NCBI GenBank assembly: GCA_032718475.1
Contig: JAUCBJ010008331.1
Span: 55,116 to 119,115 of the forward strand
Direction: 5' to 3'
Length of the DNA stretch: 64,000 bases
DNA from: Nemertoderma westbladi
Taxonomy: Eukaryota > Xenacoelomorpha > Nemertodermatida > Nemertodermatidae
The translations under genes were made by a program, and so were the position numbers. Shown here piece by piece: positions 14,225-23,990 of this stretch. The notes under the pieces were generated by a model. The model saw only the letters and a list, made by a program, of their open reading frames with translations. It ran no database searches and had not been told where the DNA came from. Every line of letters starts with the position of its first letter. The first letter of the stretch is position 1.

Positions 14225-15465
14225 CAGTCGGGCACTTTGTCAATATTGACATGTTGTCAATATTAACATGTTCCATGTCAAAATTGACATGATGTCAATA
14301 TTGACATGTTTTGATCATAAATTTTTTAAATATTGTGATTTAAAAAGTAAAAAATGTTTTTTTGTAAAGAGAATATCTATTTTAATTAAAATATTGTTGA
14401 ATCCAACCATTGTATATTGTTGTTTGTAATAATTTTAATGATATGTTTTATTGCATGTCAATATTGACATCTAATGTCAATATTGACATGAACGCTGGGT
14501 TCTTATGTTCATTTCACCCCCACCAAATCTATTTAGAGGCCTTCAAGTAGCATCACAAATACTGAAACGAGCTGTCAAAACGCTTCAGTTAGAGGCATTC
14601 TTGCTGCATTATAACTACTGAAATGAGCTTTTGAAACTATTTAGGCCTTCGCGCAGCATGTTAAATACTGAAAAAGAGCTACTAAAACTGTTCAGAGTCC
14701 TTTGTGCAGCATGATTAATACTGAAAAGTGCAGTTGAAATTGTTCAGAGGGTTTCATGTATCATGAGAAAAACTGAAAAGAACTGATAAAACTGCCCAGG
14801 GCACAGGGGCCTTCGCACAGTTTGAAAAATACATAAAATATCTCTCAAAGCGCTCAGAGGCCTTCGTGCAGCATGATAAATGCTGAAAAGGGCTGTTGAA
14901 ACTGCTAAAAGGCCTTCATGCAGCAGGAGAAATACTGAAAAGAGCTGATAAAACTGTTCAGAGTCCTTCGTGCATCACGATAAATGCTGAAAAGGGCTGT
15001 TATAACTGCTAAAAGGCCTTCATGCAGCATGAGAAATACTGAAAAGAGCTGATAAAAATGTTCAGAGTCCTTCATGCAGCATGATAAATGCTGAAAATAA
15101 CATTTGAAGTCGTTCAGAGGGCTTTGTGCAATATGAGAATGCCGAAAATAGCTGTTGAAACTGTTCAACTGCCTTCGTGCAGCATGATAAATGCTGAAAA
15201 GGGCTGTTGAAACTGCTACAAGGCCTTCATGCAGCATGATAAATACTGAAAAGAGCTGATGCAACTGTTCAGAGTCCTCAATCTGTCAATGCAGCATGAC
15301 AAATGCTGAAAATAGCTGTTGAAACTGTTCAGAGGCCTTCATTTCATGCAGCATGATAAATGCTGAAAATGGCTGTTGAAACTGCTAAAAGGCCTTCATG
15401 CAGCATGAGAAATACAGAAACTGGAAACTGGCTCTACATGTCAATATTGACAAAGTGCCCGACTG
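14225..15465. mobile_element. Non-autonomous DNA transposon, 29-bp perfect TIRs, 5-bp TSD
   Basis: The left end 14225-14253 begins CAGTCGGGCACTTTGTC and is the exact reverse complement of 15437-15465. Both copies are flanked by ACTAC (14220-14224 and 15466-15470), a 5-bp target duplication. The TIRs run into the palindrome TGTCAATATTGACA, which recurs several times within 14240-14490. The 1.24-kb interior has no transposase; most of it is a satellite-like array. The superfamily is uncertain: the 5-bp TSD fits Transib, but the CAGTC terminus does not. Confidence 0.88.
14535..15435. repeat. Degenerate satellite-like array inside the 14225 transposon
   Basis: About 15 imperfect units of roughly 60 bp follow one another. 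Each contains variants of GCCTTCATGCAGCATGA followed by AAATACTGAAAAGAGCTG and a CTGTTCAGAG tail. The right part is more uniform than the left. Apparent reading frames here (for example minus strand 14905-15264) simply translate the repeat. Confidence 0.85.
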
Positions 15466-15532
15466 ACTACAGTACTGCAGTAGCCTACTACATTACAGCA
15501 TTACATACCGGCATACCGCACCGCACACCGGC

Positions 15533-16318
15533 ATGTGGCATCACGATCACGGAGGGCCTGGTCTGCTGGTAGCCAGGTAGCGGCAGAGCGGTTGACCCCC
15601 AGACGCCAGACCCTACTTTTTACTGTTTAAGTTAAATACTGAAATAAAGCCCTACGGTCTGACGGTAGGTATGTTATGTAGCCTACCGTAACGGCGTACC
15701 CGCCAGCCCGCGTTCCGGAATCAGCCTTAGCCCCGTACCGGTAGCATATTGCTGTATTGCAGTACTGCCACTGCAGTAGGCCTATTGCAGTATTGCATTG
15801 CAGCATTGTGCTGTTGTGTATATAAACCAAGGCACAACTGCACAAGGACTTTGGCAGTTTGGTATAAACATTTTAGTAAACTACCTGTCTGTGGGGCGAG
15901 ACACGTAGTCGGCGAGCCTTGCGCCAATGTGGCATCACGGAGGGCCTGGTCTGCTGGTAGCCAGGTAGCGGCAGAGCGGTTGACCCCCAGACGCCAGACC
16001 CTACTTTTTACTGTTTAAGTTAAATACTGAAATAAAGCCCTACGGTCTGACGGTAGGTATGTTATGTAGCCTACCGTAACGGCCTGAACGGCGTACCCGC
16101 CAGCCCGCGTTCCGGAATCAGCCTTAGCCCCGTACCGGTAGCATATTGCTGTATTGCAGTACTGCCACTGCAGTAGGCCTATTGCAGTATTGCATTGCAG
16201 CATTGTGCTGTTGTGTATATAAACCAAGGCACAACTGCACAAGGACTTTGGCAGTTTGGTATAAACATTTTAGTAAACTACCTGTCTGTGGGGCGAGACA
16301 CGTAGTCGGCGAGCCTTG
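15533..16318. repeat. Tandem duplication of about 390 bp, two nearly identical copies
   Basis: Copy A (about 15533-15927) and copy B (about 15925-16318) are almost identical apart from a short insertion in B near 16083 (GGCCTGAAC) and small changes at the junction. Each includes an AATAAA and a stretch rich in TGCAGTA. Copy B ends exactly where the 5' LTR of the next element begins, so the retrotransposon landed at or next to the end of the second copy. No coding function is evident. Confidence 0.85.
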
Positions 16319-16571
16319 CGCCAGCTCCGTACTTTACTCTACTGTATGTACAGTATGTTTAGTTTGGTTGAGGGTATCTATCTGGCCTGTTGCTCTACTG
16401 TCCTAACGGTACTGTGTATTGTATTATCCTGTTGTCAGTTATTCTGCTATTCGATATTCCTCTGTTGACTGTTGGTTGATTATTATTATTATTATACTGC
16501 GATCTTGCTTTCAGTTAGCTTATAGCTTGATTTACCACTCAGGGATTACCTGTCCCGTCCATATACTGGCG
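16319..16571 (+). repeat. 5' LTR
   Basis: Identical over its full length to 21807-22059 (constant offset of 5,488). The ends form a short inverted repeat, CGCCAG...CTGGCG. The LTR does not show the usual TG...CA termini unless the boundary lies two bases earlier (TGCGCC). It includes an (ATT)n run near 16480. Confidence 0.85.
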
Positions 16572-17014
16572 TGGTGGCTGGCGTTGGTTTATCCTACCTA
16601 CGTCTCTCAAGTCCCCAAATCTACCATATACACTGGATTACGGCGACACTTGTAAAGACGGTGTTATTCAGGCATTATTACGGCTGACAGTGCATTTCAG
16701 CATTTGCATATTGGTAAATTATTTTAAGCGCTCAGTCATCAGTACCGGTACGAAGTTCGGCATTAACGAAGCTCTAATTTAACATGCAGCACAGGACTGT
16801 TAGGCCCCTATTGCAGTATTGAAAAAGGTGCTAGGCCTTCTTACAAATTCGATTTACTCAGTTACTCAAGTTACTACAGTACTATAGGACCGCTCGACTA
16901 CCACTAGGCCTATACCCTATGTACTGGCAACATAGGCTACTGCTACTGAATTTCTGAACTAGGCCTACCGGAGTAGGCCCACTACGACCGATCCTTCAGG
17001 CCTAATTTTTAATA
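16572..17014 (+). other. Retrotransposon leader with probable primer-binding site
   Basis: The sequence directly after the 5' LTR starts TGGTGGCTGGCG. TGG next to the LTR is the standard start of a primer-binding site complementary to a tRNA 3' CCA end; I have not assigned the tRNA. The remaining roughly 430 bp up to the gag ATG at 17015 is an untranslated leader with no other feature seen. Confidence 0.55.
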
Positions 17015-17801
17015 ATGGCGTCATTTCGTCCTCCAAAGCAATGGGTTTTGACAGAAACCGAAACGATAACTTATTTTGCTAATTGGCAATCGAATCTTCA
17101 GTATCACCTCTCTCTGCGCGTGTGACGATTTTGCTGAATTTTTGGATCCAACTATTACTTGGGGGAAACCTTCCATCGCTAATCGGGGTTTAATTAATGA
17201 TCCAGAAGCTAAACTGTATCGACGTAATGCTACACAAAAGTGTATCCATTTAGATCGCATGCTTGGTTTGATCGCACAATTTGCTCCATCTTTATTACGA
17301 AATGAAATCATGAAGAGGAGCACATCACTCAATTGGATTTGGCAGCGCATTCGCAAACATTATCAGTTTCGGCAGTCAGAAGTCAACTTCCTCAAGCTCG
17401 CTAATGTAAAACGGGAACAAGGGGAGCGCTACGAAACTTTATTTCAACGAATATGTGCTCACCTTGAAGACAATCTGTTAACTGTAGACTCTCAATTACT
17501 TCATGATGGATCTCCTCCACAGCATGATGAAGAAATTTCGCCTACCGTTAAGCGTCTCGCAGTCTACATTTGGCTTCAGCTCGTTGACGAACGTTTGCCA
17601 CTTCATGTTTCACGAGTATTCGCTCATGATCTACAATCGAAAACTCTCAAAGATCTACAGCCACAGATAGTTGAATCAATGGATTCACTTCTTGCTGAAA
17701 TCAATGTTCAGGAAGATTTACAGGTCAACTTCACCCGAACTTCAAATTCACGTAAAAAAAAGGTTAGTAGGTGTTACTGCATTCAATCATCGCCCCAATA
17801 A
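17015..17801 (+). pseudogene. Gag-like protein of the LTR element, frameshifted near its N-terminus
   Basis: Translation most likely begins at ATG 17015 (MASFRPPKQW...), which keeps frame for about 33 codons before a stop. The continuation (CDDFAEFLD onwards) is in the next frame from about 17115. The body of about 220 residues is a capsid-like helical protein with an N-x-I-W-Q/R pattern and an acidic, Leu-rich end, as in the gag part of related Gypsy elements (from memory of the family). The frame ends at 17801 just past an A8 run at 17754-17761, after which coding continues in the +1 frame. The shift could be programmed, but a homopolymer indel is simpler. Confidence 0.7.
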
Positions 17802-19090
17802 ATTTTCTAACAGTGTTGCAAGCCATTCAAATAAATGTTGTGTTTTATGTAAATCATCTGGACGTCCATTTACTAGCCATGATATTGCTAATTGCTGGTA
17901 CATTTCGAAATTTGAAAAGTCTCAAATAGCACGGTCTTTTAATGTTGAAATTGATTTGGAGGATTCTGCTGATGCAGCTCCTGAAATAAGTCAGAATGAA
18001 GACGATCCCTCTGTGTATGCTATTTCAATGAATCGTGTCCAGTGTATGCCTTCACCATTCTTTTTCTGTTTTTACAAATCCACAGCATGTAAGATCATAA
18101 TTGATACAGGGGCGACTGGCAATTTAGTTTCTCTGTCATTAGCAACATTAGCTGGGATGCCAATAATGAAATCGGCACAATCTGCTAGTCAAGTCGCTGG
18201 TCAATTAAATATTGTTGGTGAAGTCAATGTTGAATTATTTTTTGGTAATATTGTACTTAAACTAGAGGCTCTCGTTACTGATACAATGGGACCAAATCAA
18301 GACATTCTGGGTGGTGTGCCATTTTGTTGTTGCAATAAAATAGAGGTATCCCTGCTTGCACAAGAGATTAATATTGGTGATACTATTATATCCTATGGTT
18401 CTAAATGCCCTGACTCTGACATTCAATGTTCCCAACCCATGTTATTACGTAATAAGGAACAAACAACACTATACCCTGGTCAGTTCCTCCAAGTTTGTAG
18501 TGACACTCTTTCGTATCTTAATGATGTCGAAGTCCTTTTGCAGCCAGACATTCATTCTCCAATTAATGATGTATCTGTTTCCCGTATAATACAAAATTCT
18601 ATTCGAATAATTAATACATCTGATAATATCATTTCTATACCTCGTAACCAACATCTGGGTTATCTATATAGACTTACTACAACTCCAAACATTAGTAATG
18701 AGCTAATTATTCAACCGAATGTGAGCATAGCTAACCATAAAACTCATACTATCACTACTCCATTCTCCAATTCTGTAACCCTTGATCCTCATGAATTACT
18801 AAACCCACAGCAGCGACAGAAATTAATCAATCTTCATTTATACTATGATCATGTATTTGATCCAAAAATCCAGTCATATAACGACAAAAGTGGTGTTATC
18901 CGTGCTACTGTTAACATTGGCCCAGTCCTGCCTCCACCTCGAAAGGGTTATATCCCATTTTATAATCGTTCAAATTTATCTCTGCTTCAGGCTGAAGCTG
19001 ACAAACTAGAAGCTCTTGGAGTGCTTCAGAAGCCAGAGGATGTGGGAGTTGAAGTTCTTTATGCCTCACCTAGCTTCCTTGTAAAAAAAA
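17762..19090 (+). pseudogene. Zinc knuckle, aspartic protease and RT N-terminus of the LTR element
   Basis: The frame entered after the A8 run begins with a knuckle-like C-x2-C-x9-H-x4-C, then about 70 residues later an aspartic protease core IIDTGATGNL (Asp codon at 18103) with a downstream ILGG-type motif (QDILGG). The later part leads into reverse transcriptase: YDHVFDP, then KGYIPFYN, then ASPSFLVKK. The frame is lost in a second A8 run at 19083-19090; the next frame carries on with the rest of RT. Apart from the two shifts the reading frame is open, so the lesions are few. Confidence 0.8.
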
Positions 19091-20521
19091 CCACCAGATG
19101 GTCATCGCTTAGTTACCGCATTTAATGAAATTAGTCGATATGTGCGGATACTTCCATCCAAATCTACGAGGTGTGATGATGTTCTCCGCAGGATTTCGTC
19201 ATGGAAATTTCTTATTATCACCGACCTCACGAAAGCTTTCTTTCAAATTAAAGTTGATAAACGTTCGATTCCATATCTTGGCACAGTTACACCTTTCAAA
19301 GGTCTTCGTGTTTACACTCGATGTGCCATGGGCATGCCAGGGTCTTCTGAGTGGCTTGAAGAATTGACTTCTCGAGTTCTTGGAGATCTGATTCAGAATG
19401 GCTATGTTGACAAGGTTGCAGATGATCTTTATATTGGAGGCAATACTTTTGATCATTTGCTCGAAATGTGGTCTATTGTTCTGGAACGTTTATCCAACAA
19501 TAACCTGAAACTTTCTGGTGCTAAAACAATTGTATCTCCTAGAGAAGCTGTGATACTAGGTTGGAAGTGGTCTTCTGGGACATTGACAATCACTTCTCAC
19601 AAACTCAATCCACTACTTTCTGCAACTCCGCCTAAGACATGCAGTGAAATGAGGTCATTTCTAGGAGCTTATAAGGATCTCTCCCGTTGTATTCCACGAT
19701 ATTCCTCTTTATTAGCTCCATTAGAAAATGCCATTAAGAAACTTGAGGGTCGTAGTCTAATTGTGTGGTCACCTGAGCTCTTGAAACATTTTGAAACTGT
19801 TCAAAATTCGCTAAGATCACCTTATGTAATAACTATTCCAACACCAGAAGATCAGCTCATTATTACTGTGGATGCTTCACCTTTGAATCAAGGTTTGGGT
19901 GCAACACTCTACATTTCTCGTGGAGATAAACGTTTGTTAGGGGGCTTCTACAGTTTCAAAATGAAAGATCATCATGTAACCTGGTTGCCATGTGAACATG
20001 AAGCTCTGGCTATCTCAGCAGCAATTAAACATTTCGCACCATACATTAAGGAAAGCTCTCATCCAACACAAATTCTCACAGATAGTCGTCCTTGTGTTTT
20101 AGCGTATCAGAACTTATGCAAGGGCCGATTTTCAGCATCTGCCCGCATTTCAACCTTTCTATCAACACTCAGTGCTCATAATGTTACACTTTCGCACTTG
20201 AAGGGATCTGAAAACAATACTAGTGATTACAGTTCTCATCATCCTCAAGAATGTTTGGACTCGTCATTATGCCAAATTTGCTCCTTTGTTGATAGCTTGG
20301 CATCATCTGTAATTAATTCCGTTTCTATTAGTGATGTCCTAACAGGCATGGCTCGAATGCCTTATCTAAACCCTTCTGGCTGGAAATCGGCACAACATGA
20401 TTGCGCAGTATTGCGCAGAGTCTATTCACATCTCACTCAAGGAACACGTCCTCCTAAGAAAACTAAGAAGGCTCATGAATTGCGCCAATATCTTCGAGTT
20501 GCTTGTCGTTTGCCGCGATGA
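19091..20521 (+). pseudogene. Reverse transcriptase and RNase H of the LTR element
   Basis: RT motifs appear in order: VTAF(N) at the start, FLIITDLTKAFFQIKVD, CAMGMPGSSEW, and the catalytic box KVADDLYIGG (codons at about 19412-19438), so the usual Y/F-x-DD is A-DD here. LGWKWSSG and RSFLGAYK follow as the thumb and connection. RNase H shows ITVDASPLNQGLGATLY, then the glutamate in CEHEALAIS, then LTDSRP, with a terminal SDYSSH. The frame stops at 20521 and integrase resumes in the +1 frame. The junction also seems to lack roughly ten residues, so it may be a deletion rather than a single-base slip. Confidence 0.85.
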
Positions 20522-21767
20522 CCCATTTCTGCCAGGTCGAGATTTAATCATTGTTCCTACAGCAATCCTTCCAGGTATTCTTACTGCACTACATATACAG
20601 TTTCAGCATCCATCGAAATGGCAACTCATGAAAGTTTTCAACCGCTATTTTTGGGCGATCAAATCCTCCACAATCATGGAAGCTGTAACAGAAGATTGTC
20701 CTCAATGTATATCCATGAAGGTTCTTCCTAATGAGGTGTTTGAGCAATCATTGTTTCAACCATCGGTTTCACCAGGAGTTGCATTTTCGGCTGATGTTAT
20801 TCGGAGAGAGAAACAGAAAATTTTTGTCCTTTGCGATAATTCTTCATTATACACTGCTACACAATTAATTTTAGATGAAACTGCTGCTACCTTACGTGAC
20901 GCCTTGATGCTACTTCTCACTCCATTAAAACTTAGTCAAGTATCTGTAGTACGAGTAGATTGTGGACCTGGATTTCAGGGCTTAAAATCAGATCAACTGC
21001 TATTGCGTTACAATATAACTATTGATCCTGGGCCTATTAAAAATGCAAATAAAAACTGTATTGTTGACAAAATCATCCAGGAAATTGAGATTGAATTTTT
21101 GCGGTTATGCCCATCAGGTGGACCTATATCTGCAGTCAATTTAGCTTTGGCTACTAACTCACTCAATTCACGAATCCGTAACCGAGGATTATCATCAAAA
21201 GAAGTTTTTCTTCAGCGAGATCAGCATACCGGTGAACAGCTGATATTTAGTGACGAACAATTAACCAGTTTGCAACAAGGTTTACGTGATCAAAATCATT
21301 GTTTTAGTTCTAAGTCAAAGGCTCATGGTGGTTCACCCCCAATCAATTATGGTCTAAAGCCTGGAGACTTGGTATTCATTAAATCAGAGGGAACTAAGTT
21401 TACTACTCGTGAACAGTACATTATCACTGACATCTATAACGAGAATTTAGCGGTTATTAAGAAGCTCAATAATGGTCGGTTTGCTTCTAAAACCTATGAA
21501 ATTCCCATCAACCGTCTATTGCCGATTACTCGGCCTTCTCAAAGTGTTGTGGTTGAACGTGAACCAGAAGATGATACAGATGATGAAGAAGAGAGTAATG
21601 TTGCTCAATCGTTGGACCCTGTTCACATTGAGATTCCATCTGATGATAGTACTAGTGATGAAACAGAAACTGAAACTACCTATCATTTACCGGATACTGT
21701 TACAACTCGTGTACCACGTAAAAGACAACCACCTCATTGGTTGCGTTCAGGAGACTATGAAACATAA
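20500..21767 (+). pseudogene. Integrase of the LTR element, catalytic Glu position reads Asp (DD35D)
   Basis: The N-terminal zinc-binding motif is present as H-x4-H (LHIQFQH) followed by C-x2-C (CPQC). The catalytic core has Asp at codon 20793 (SADVI), Asp at 20958 (VDCGPGF) and, exactly 35 residues later, an Asp at 21066 (NCIVDK) where the family normally has Glu. A chromodomain-free C-terminus follows, with a GPY/F-like module (LKPGDLVFIK to NRLLP), an acidic stretch and a basic tail (PRKRQPPHWL). The frame from here to 21767 is open. Confidence 0.82.
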
Positions 21768-21806
21768 AATAAAAAAAATAAAAACTTAAAAAGGAAAACT
21801 CTACTG

Positions 21807-22059
21807 CGCCAGCTCCGTACTTTACTCTACTGTATGTACAGTATGTTTAGTTTGGTTGAGGGTATCTATCTGGCCTGTTGCTCTACTGTCCTAACGGTAC
21901 TGTGTATTGTATTATCCTGTTGTCAGTTATTCTGCTATTCGATATTCCTCTGTTGACTGTTGGTTGATTATTATTATTATTATACTGCGATCTTGCTTTC
22001 AGTTAGCTTATAGCTTGATTTACCACTCAGGGATTACCTGTCCCGTCCATATACTGGCG
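21807..22059 (+). repeat. 3' LTR
   Basis: Identical to the 5' LTR. It is preceded by a purine-rich stretch (AAAAAGGAAAA at about 21788-21798) that can serve as the polypurine tract. The sequence beyond 22060 is unrelated to the leader that follows the 5' LTR, which fixes the outer boundary. Confidence 0.85.
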
Positions 22060-23131
22060 TTGGCTGCTTGGCATACGGTTCATTTCATATAGCTGTATAG
22101 GGCAAATGGCTGAATGGGGCATGTCCGTCTTTCTGTCTGTCCGTCGGCATCGCTGATTTGAAATTGAACCAAACTTAGTAGGTAAGTAGTAGAAGGAAAG
22201 TTTAGAAAATTTTTAAAGATTGGTGAAAAATCATGCAGTCTGACGTCAGCTACGACAGATTATGTGGTTTTTAGAAAATGTTTAATTTCTCGGGAACGCC
22301 TCATTTTCCAGAGCTGAAATTTTGGTTGCTTGTAGAGAATCATAAAGTCTATCTTCTACGAAATTGTTAAGAACATGAAAAGTTAAGACATTTAATTGGG
22401 GATCGGCTAGAGACTCCGAAGTAATGACATAGGCCTACCGGCAGACCGGTACGGTACTGCTGTACTGTACAAGTACGAAATTGCTCCGAAAATTGCTACG
22501 AAATCAATAATTTATTGATATATAAATATGTAAATAGCATATATATATTTCGACTATTTTTAAACATAAATAACTTCGGTTCTACAGGGCCGTTTAATCT
22601 GAAACTTTTTTAATTGGATAGAGGATAGATTGTAGTGTGTGAAATAGGATAAAACTTGGGAAAAGACTTATGTGCACTTAGTGTAAAATGCACTTAAATA
22701 GTGAACATTTTTTCGATATTTCAAACACTATTATTTCCAGTTCTATTCATCGTAGAATGTTATTTTTTGGATTGAAATGTACTTTGGAATGATTTCTAAC
22801 TATAATCGTAACATTTGTTTAACTTTTTATGTCTATAAAGTGACTTAAAATGTCCATGAATATGGTCCAAAATCGCAAATCCAGATTTATTAAATTGGAT
22901 TTTTGACACTTTTAGCGACTGACACTTGATCATACACCATCGTAGATCGGTAGAGGATAAACATAAGTTTGTTAAATAAGAACCACCATTACGATCTGCT
23001 GAAGTGCATTTGTACAAATAAGTGTGCAAAAGTGCAAATTTTTTAATAAGGTCAAATTATATAGTATTGGGTTATTTTCTTTGCAGATACTTTATTTTCA
23101 TATTAATATGTTGTTTGAACCTTACTGAGCG
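22060..23131. other. No gene seen; unclassified repeat-like sequence
   Basis: The first part contains GTCTGTCTGTCC-type runs (22120-22150) and sentences typical of dispersed repeats. Frames in this stretch are short and show no recognisable motif. The section ends at the 12-bp target duplication of the Penelope-like element. Confidence 0.4.
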
Positions 23132-23142
23132 CATTAGGGGAT

Positions 23143-23485
23143 ACTTCAGGGATAATGACTGTAGAAAGGGTCTAATGCCACGGTTAACGAAAACAGTTTC
23201 TATTTATATGGCCATTTCATCCTCACGGACGTCTTCAGTAAATAAATTAAAATAACATTAAAACACAATTTATAAACCTAAACCATAATATTAAATTTAA
23301 CGTACGGTACAACCAATTATTATGCCACCAAATTCCGATATACACAGTATGATAGGATGTATTAGATTAACATATTTAGATTTATCATAATACTGTATGT
23401 AGGCCTAGAGATATAATTGTAGGCTACAAGTGTTGTTAAGGTATTAGACGTTCAATATTAAATTTAAAAATTAAAAATAAAAATA
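23143..23485. repeat. Left inverted arm of the Penelope-like element
   Basis: Reverse complement of 25568-25913 with few differences. It runs from ACTTCAGGGATAATGACTG to the A-rich TTAAAAATTAAAAATAAAA. Its outer base overlaps the last base of the left target duplication. Between it and the stop codon region of the RT frame lie about 500 bp of A+T-rich 3' untranslated sequence. Confidence 0.9.
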
Positions 23486-23990
23486 AAAAAGGGTGCTAAA
23501 TGAAGAGGTGTAAAAAGGGTGGGTAACGTTAAAACCATTAAATGATTAAAAATTGTTAAAAATTGTTGGTTCCAATATTAAGTCGTTGAATTACAAATTT
23601 ACAAATAAAAGTGAGGCTGGTAAAAGGGTAAAAAAATTCTAAAAAAAATGTTGGTTCTGAAATAAAAAATAATTTAAAAATATATTTAAAAGAAGGGAAA
23701 GAATACCTAAGCCATAAAATTAAGGGGGATAAAAGGACACATATTACTGTTACTAAATAAAGGGAATCCCTACAAGATTACGTATTACAATTTTTAAAAA
23801 AGTTTTTGTTTTGGTATTTCCTATTGAATACTAATATGTTCGGCTATAGTACGTACATTACAGCTGGCTGACACAATGTATATTACAGCAAGTAGAGCGT
23901 ACTGCACAGTTAATTAATTATTAGAGGTGGTGTGAGTTTGTTACATCCAAATGTTAGGTGGGGGCGAGCCATCCGGGTCGAAGTTTCATT

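Larger units (their letters stand above)
16319..22059 (+). mobile_element. Ty3/Gypsy-like LTR retrotransposon, identical LTRs, broken frames
   Basis: Two 253-bp direct repeats bound an internal region encoding, in order, gag-like protein, zinc knuckle, aspartic protease, reverse transcriptase, RNase H and integrase. Protease before RT and integrase last is the Ty3/Gypsy order (also BEL/Pao). The RT context (DLTKAFFQI, then AMGMPG, then VADD) looks Gypsy-related to me. Coding is split over frames with shifts near 17115, at the A8 runs 17754-17761 and 19083-19090, and near 20495. There is no convincing target duplication; TTG abuts both outer ends but is too short to trust. Confidence 0.9.

Noticed and set aside
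14905-15264. 119-codon minus-strand frame
   Set aside because: Translation of the degenerate 60-bp array inside the transposon.
15749-16406. Duplicated Cys-rich frames (15749 and 16146) as paralogous small proteins
   Set aside because: They are copies of the tandem duplication with no independent sign of coding; changes are not codon-biased.
16419-16655. Frame repeated at 21907-22092 as a duplicated small gene
   Set aside because: Both are the LTR sequence; identity reflects the LTR pair, not a gene.
17754-17761. Programmed frameshift signal in the retrotransposon
   Set aside because: The needed shift is +1, while an A AAA AAG heptamer favours -1; a homopolymer indel explains it more simply. 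Kept as an open question in the findings.
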